A stretch of DNA of 64,000 nucleotides from Blastococcus sp. DSM 46786. Lineage in GTDB: Bacteria; Actinomycetota; Actinomycetes; Mycobacteriales; Geodermatophilaceae. Both the position numbers and the translations under genes were made by a program. This document shows positions 61,396-64,000 of the stretch, in pieces (the stretch's first letter is position 1; the number at the start of each line of letters is the position of its first letter). The stretch spans positions 124,001 through 188,000 of the forward strand of contig NZ_FOAO01000006.1 in assembly GCF_900109665.1 (NCBI RefSeq). The letters are read 5' to 3'. The notes beneath the pieces were generated by a model. That model was not told where the DNA came from. It was given only the letters and a program-made list of their open reading frames with translations, and did not search any database.

Positions 61396-61974
61396 GTGCC
61401 CGCACCGACGGACCTGCCGATGCTGCCGTTCCCCGACCAGGCGGCCCTCGAGGCCTGGCTGGAGGCCGAGCACGCCACCGCCCCGGGCCTCTACGTGCAG
61501 ATCGCCCGCAAAGGCTCGGGCATCCCGTCGGTCACCAGCGCGGGAGTCGTCGAGTCGGCGCTGTGCTTCGGCTGGATCGACGGTCGCGGCCTGCGGCTGG
61601 ACGACTCCTACCACCTGCTGCGGCTCACCCCGCGCCGCCCGCGCAGCGTCTGGTCGCAGAAGAACGTCGCCACCGTGGAGCGGCTGACCGCCGAGGGGCG
61701 CATGCGCCCGGCCGGGCTGGCCGCCGTCGCGGCCGCGCAGGCCGACGGCCGCTGGGCCCGCGCCTACCCCGGCCCGGCCACCATCACCGTGCCCGACGAC
61801 CTCGCCGCGGCCCTGGACGCCCAGCCGGCGGCGCGCGCCGCCTTCGACGCCCTGGACGGGCGGAACCGCTACGCCGTCCTCTGGCGGGTGCACACCGCCG
61901 TCACCCCGGCCGGCCGGGCGAAGCGCATCGCCGCCGCCGTGCAGGTGCTCGCCGAGGGGCGCCGCCACCGCTGA
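61396..61974 (+). CDS. YdeI/OmpD-associated family protein
   Basis: About 192 residues from GTG 61396. The sequence LPFPDQAALEAWLEAEHATAPGLYVQIARKGSGIPSVTSAGVVESALCFGWIDG, DSYHLLRLTPRRPRSVWSQKNVATVERL is the conserved YdeI/OmpD-associated core, followed by RNRYAVLWRVHTAVTPAGRAKRIAAAVQVLAEG. The biochemical function is not known. It may be cotranscribed with metX (41 bp gap) but has no obvious link to methionine. Confidence 0.88.
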   Translation: MPAPTDLPMLPFPDQAALEAWLEAEHATAPGLYVQIARKGSGIPSVTSAGVVESALCFGWIDGRGLRLDDSYHLLRLTPRRPRSVWSQKNVATVERLTAEGRMRPAGLAAVAAAQADGRWARAYPGPATITVPDDLAAALDAQPAARAAFDALDGRNRYAVLWRVHTAVTPAGRAKRIAAAVQVLAEGRRHR

Positions 61975-61978
61975 GCGG

Positions 61979-63070
61979 GTGGCGGGCGAGACTGCCCGGG
62001 TGGACGACGACCTGCTGGCGCTGCGCGAGGGCTGCACCCGCTCGCTGACCGGGCACGGCGCGTGGCGGCCGGCCGACCTGCTGGCCACGGTCTCGCCCGG
62101 CACCGCGCCCGACCGGTACGGCGACGGCGGGGTCGTGGCGGAGCTGGAGGCCGAGGTCGCGGAGCTGCTCGGGCTCCCGGCGGCGGTGTACCTGCCCAGC
62201 GGCGTCATGGCCCAGCAGGCGGCGCTGCGGGTGCACGCGGAGCGGCGCGGCCGGCGCACCGTCGTCTGCCACCCCGAGAGCCACCTGCTCCGCCACGAGG
62301 AGCAGGCGTTCGAGCGGCTGCACGGCATGGTGCTCCGCCCGGCGGGCAACCGCTACCGGCTGCTGCTCCGCGCCGACCTCGACGCCGTGGCCGAGCAGCC
62401 GGCCGCGCTGCTGGTGGAGCTGCCGCAGCGCGACCTCGGCGGCCCCCTGCCGGCGTGGGACGACCTCGTCGCGCAGGTGGCCTGGGCACGGGAGCGCGGT
62501 GCGGCCGCCCACCTCGACGGCGCCCGGCTGTGGGAGGCCGCGGCAGGCTACGACCGCACGCCGGCGGAGATCGCCGGGCTCTTCGACACCGTCTACGTCA
62601 GCTTCTACAAGGGCATCGGGGCGCTCGCCGGGTGCTGCCTGGCCGGCCCGGCCGACGTCGTGGGCGAGGTCCGCGAGTGGCGCCGCCGCCTGGGCGGCAC
62701 GCTGTTCGGCCTCTGGCCGGGGGCGGCCTCGGCGCTGGCCTGCCTGCGCCGGCGGCTGCCGCTGATGCCCGCCTACCTGGCGCGCGCACGCGAGATCGCC
62801 GCCGCGGTGCGCGACCTGCCCGGCGTCACCGTCGTCCCCGACCCGCCGCAGACGCCGATGCTGCACCTGCTGCTGCGCACCACCCCGGAGGCGTTCACCG
62901 CGGCCGCCCGCCGGCTGGCCGCCGACGAGGGCCTGTGGACCTGGTCGCAGGCGGCGATCACGGGCGACCCGGGCGCCGTGCGGGTGGAGCTGCCGGTGGG
63001 CGACGCGACGCTGGCGCTGCCGGTGGAGGAGGCACGGGCGGCCGTCGCCGCCCTGGCCGGGGAGGCCTGA
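61979..63070 (+). CDS. PLP-dependent beta-eliminating lyase/threonine aldolase-like protein
   Basis: A 363-residue fold-type I enzyme: [86 protein letters not shown]. The PLP Lys is in SFYKGIGA, and HLDGARL is the threonine-aldolase-type Asp region. The start is GTG 61979 or GTG 62000. The C-terminal domain is complete. Substrate is probably a beta-hydroxy or beta-thio amino acid; identity is not known. It is 4 bp after the YdeI-like gene and 25 bp before the class V aminotransferase. Confidence 0.85.
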   Translation: MAGETARVDDDLLALREGCTRSLTGHGAWRPADLLATVSPGTAPDRYGDGGVVAELEAEVAELLGLPAAVYLPSGVMAQQAALRVHAERRGRRTVVCHPESHLLRHEEQAFERLHGMVLRPAGNRYRLLLRADLDAVAEQPAALLVELPQRDLGGPLPAWDDLVAQVAWARERGAAAHLDGARLWEAAAGYDRTPAEIAGLFDTVYVSFYKGIGALAGCCLAGPADVVGEVREWRRRLGGTLFGLWPGAASALACLRRRLPLMPAYLARAREIAAAVRDLPGVTVVPDPPQTPMLHLLLRTTPEAFTAAARRLAADEGLWTWSQAAITGDPGAVRVELPVGDATLALPVEEARAAVAALAGEA

Positions 63071-63095
63071 CGCGCGGCGGCTAGCGTCGGCGACC

Positions 63096-64000
63096 ATGGG
63101 TCTCGACGTCGCCGCGCTCCGCTCCTGCTTCCCGTCGCTGGCCAGCGGCACCGCGCACTTCGACGGACCGGGCGGTACCCAGGTGCCCGAGGCGGTGGGC
63201 CGGGCGGTCGCCGCGACGCTGACCGCGCCGATCAGCAACCGCGGCTCGGTCACCGCCGCCGAGCGGTTCGCCGACGAGACGGTGCTGGCCGCGCGCTCGG
63301 CCATGGCCGACCTGCTCGGGGTCGATCCCGCCGGCATCGTGTTCGGGCGCAGCGCCACCGCGCTCACCTTCGACCTGGCCCGCACGCTCGCCGCCGGCTG
63401 GGGCCCCGGTGACGAGGTGGTGGTCACCCGGCTCGACCACGACGCCAACATCCGGCCGTGGGTGGTGGCCGCGGATGCCGTGGGCGCGACGGTGCGGTGG
63501 GCGGCGTTCGACCCGGACAGCGGCGAGCTGACCGCCGACGACGTCGCCGCCGTGCTCTCCGACCGCACGCGGCTGGTCGCGGTCACCGGCGCGTCGAACC
63601 TGATCGGCACCCGGCCGCCGATCGAGGAGATCGCCGCGCCGGTGCACGCGGCGGGCGCCCTGCTCGTCGTCGACGGCGTGCACCTCACCGCCCACGCGCC
63701 GGTCGACGTCCCCGCGCTCGGCGCCGACGTCTTCTCCTGCTCGCCGTACAAGTTCCTCGGCCCGCACTGCGGCGTCATGGCCGCCGACCCGGCGCTGCTG
63801 ACCACGCTGCACCCGGCGAAGCTGCTGCCGAGCTCGGACGCCGTGCCCGAGCGCTACGAGCTCGGCACGCTGCCCTACGAGCTGATGGCCGGGACGACGG
63901 CCGCCGTGGACTTCCTCGCCGCGCTGGGCGACGGCAGCTCCCGCCGGGAGCGGCTGGGAACGGCGATGACCGCGATCGAGGAGCACGAGGACCGGCTGCG
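63096..64000 (+). CDS. Cysteine desulfurase-like class V aminotransferase, 5' part
   Basis: An incomplete gene cut by the window end, visible for about 301 codons from ATG 63096. It reads FPSLASGTAHFDGPGGTQVPEAVGRAV, GIVFGRSATALTFDLARTLAAGW, TRLDHDANIRPWVVAA and VDGVHLTAHAPVDVPALGADVFSCSPYKFLGPHCGVMA, where the PLP Lys is in SPYKFLGPHCG and Asp/His of the PLP pocket are VDGVH. This is the cysteine-desulfurase-like subgroup rather than IscS/SufS. The active-site Cys of true desulfurases lies beyond the visible part, so activity is undecided. Confidence 0.85.
   Translation, partial: MGLDVAALRSCFPSLASGTAHFDGPGGTQVPEAVGRAVAATLTAPISNRGSVTAAERFADETVLAARSAMADLLGVDPAGIVFGRSATALTFDLARTLAAGWGPGDEVVVTRLDHDANIRPWVVAADAVGATVRWAAFDPDSGELTADDVAAVLSDRTRLVAVTGASNLIGTRPPIEEIAAPVHAAGALLVVDGVHLTAHAPVDVPALGADVFSCSPYKFLGPHCGVMAADPALLTTLHPAKLLPSSDAVPERYELGTLPYELMAGTTAAVDFLAALGDGSSRRERLGTAMTAIEEHEDRL

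Overview
The window is very GC-rich, with GTG/TTG starts, ATGA/GTGA gene overlaps, a SAM-IV-type riboswitch, IdeR/DtxR-type iron boxes, a GTP-type PEP carboxykinase and a mycobacterial Rv2466c-like DsbA protein. Together these point to a chromosome segment of a high-GC actinobacterium, plausibly Geodermatophilaceae or a relative. The taxon is inferred from style, not from a marker gene. No rRNA, tRNA, CRISPR array, transposase or phage gene was seen.

Region A (1-30.6 kb) looks like one accessory catabolic island. It holds a TPP-dependent decarboxylase-like enzyme, an Fe3+-type ABC importer with two tandem binding proteins, a tripartite tricarboxylate (TTT) importer with two TctC proteins, and a phthalate-dioxygenase-type Rieske oxygenase with a separate [2Fe-2S] ferredoxin. 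It also holds a class A FAD monooxygenase, two unrelated-looking cupin proteins, a Cys-nucleophile alpha/beta hydrolase, a PanB-like lyase/transferase, a 3-hydroxyisobutyrate-dehydrogenase-like reductase, an ornithine-cyclodeaminase-like protein, isochorismatase-type hydrolases, an orphan EutA-like protein, exporters and one FadR/GntR regulator. Eight 13-bp sites resembling ATGGTCNTACCAT lie in its promoter regions, and I saw none outside it. I infer that the GntR protein at 20726-21502 controls an import-oxidise-cleave-hydrolyse pathway for an unidentified, probably aromatic or heteroaromatic, acid. The substrate cannot be read from sequence.

Region B (30.8-50.3 kb) is ordinary chromosome: pckG, an ArsR/SRPBCC pair, nitronate monooxygenase, a FrnE-like DsbA protein, an FKBP, several MFS exporters, a GH13 alpha-glucosidase, TfoX-like, FUSC-like, acyl-CoA dehydrogenase, acetoacetyl-CoA synthetase and glutathione peroxidase genes. 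It also carries three gene remnants: an old-yellow-enzyme pseudogene, a DUF4386-like tail and a MerR fragment.

Region C (50.4-64 kb) holds an Rv2466c-like protein, an iron-regulated FecCD-type siderophore uptake operon with two iron boxes, a DMT exporter, a thioesterase, a MscS channel, and a methionine pair (metY-metX) behind a SAM-IV riboswitch. It ends with two PLP enzymes, the last cut by the window edge.
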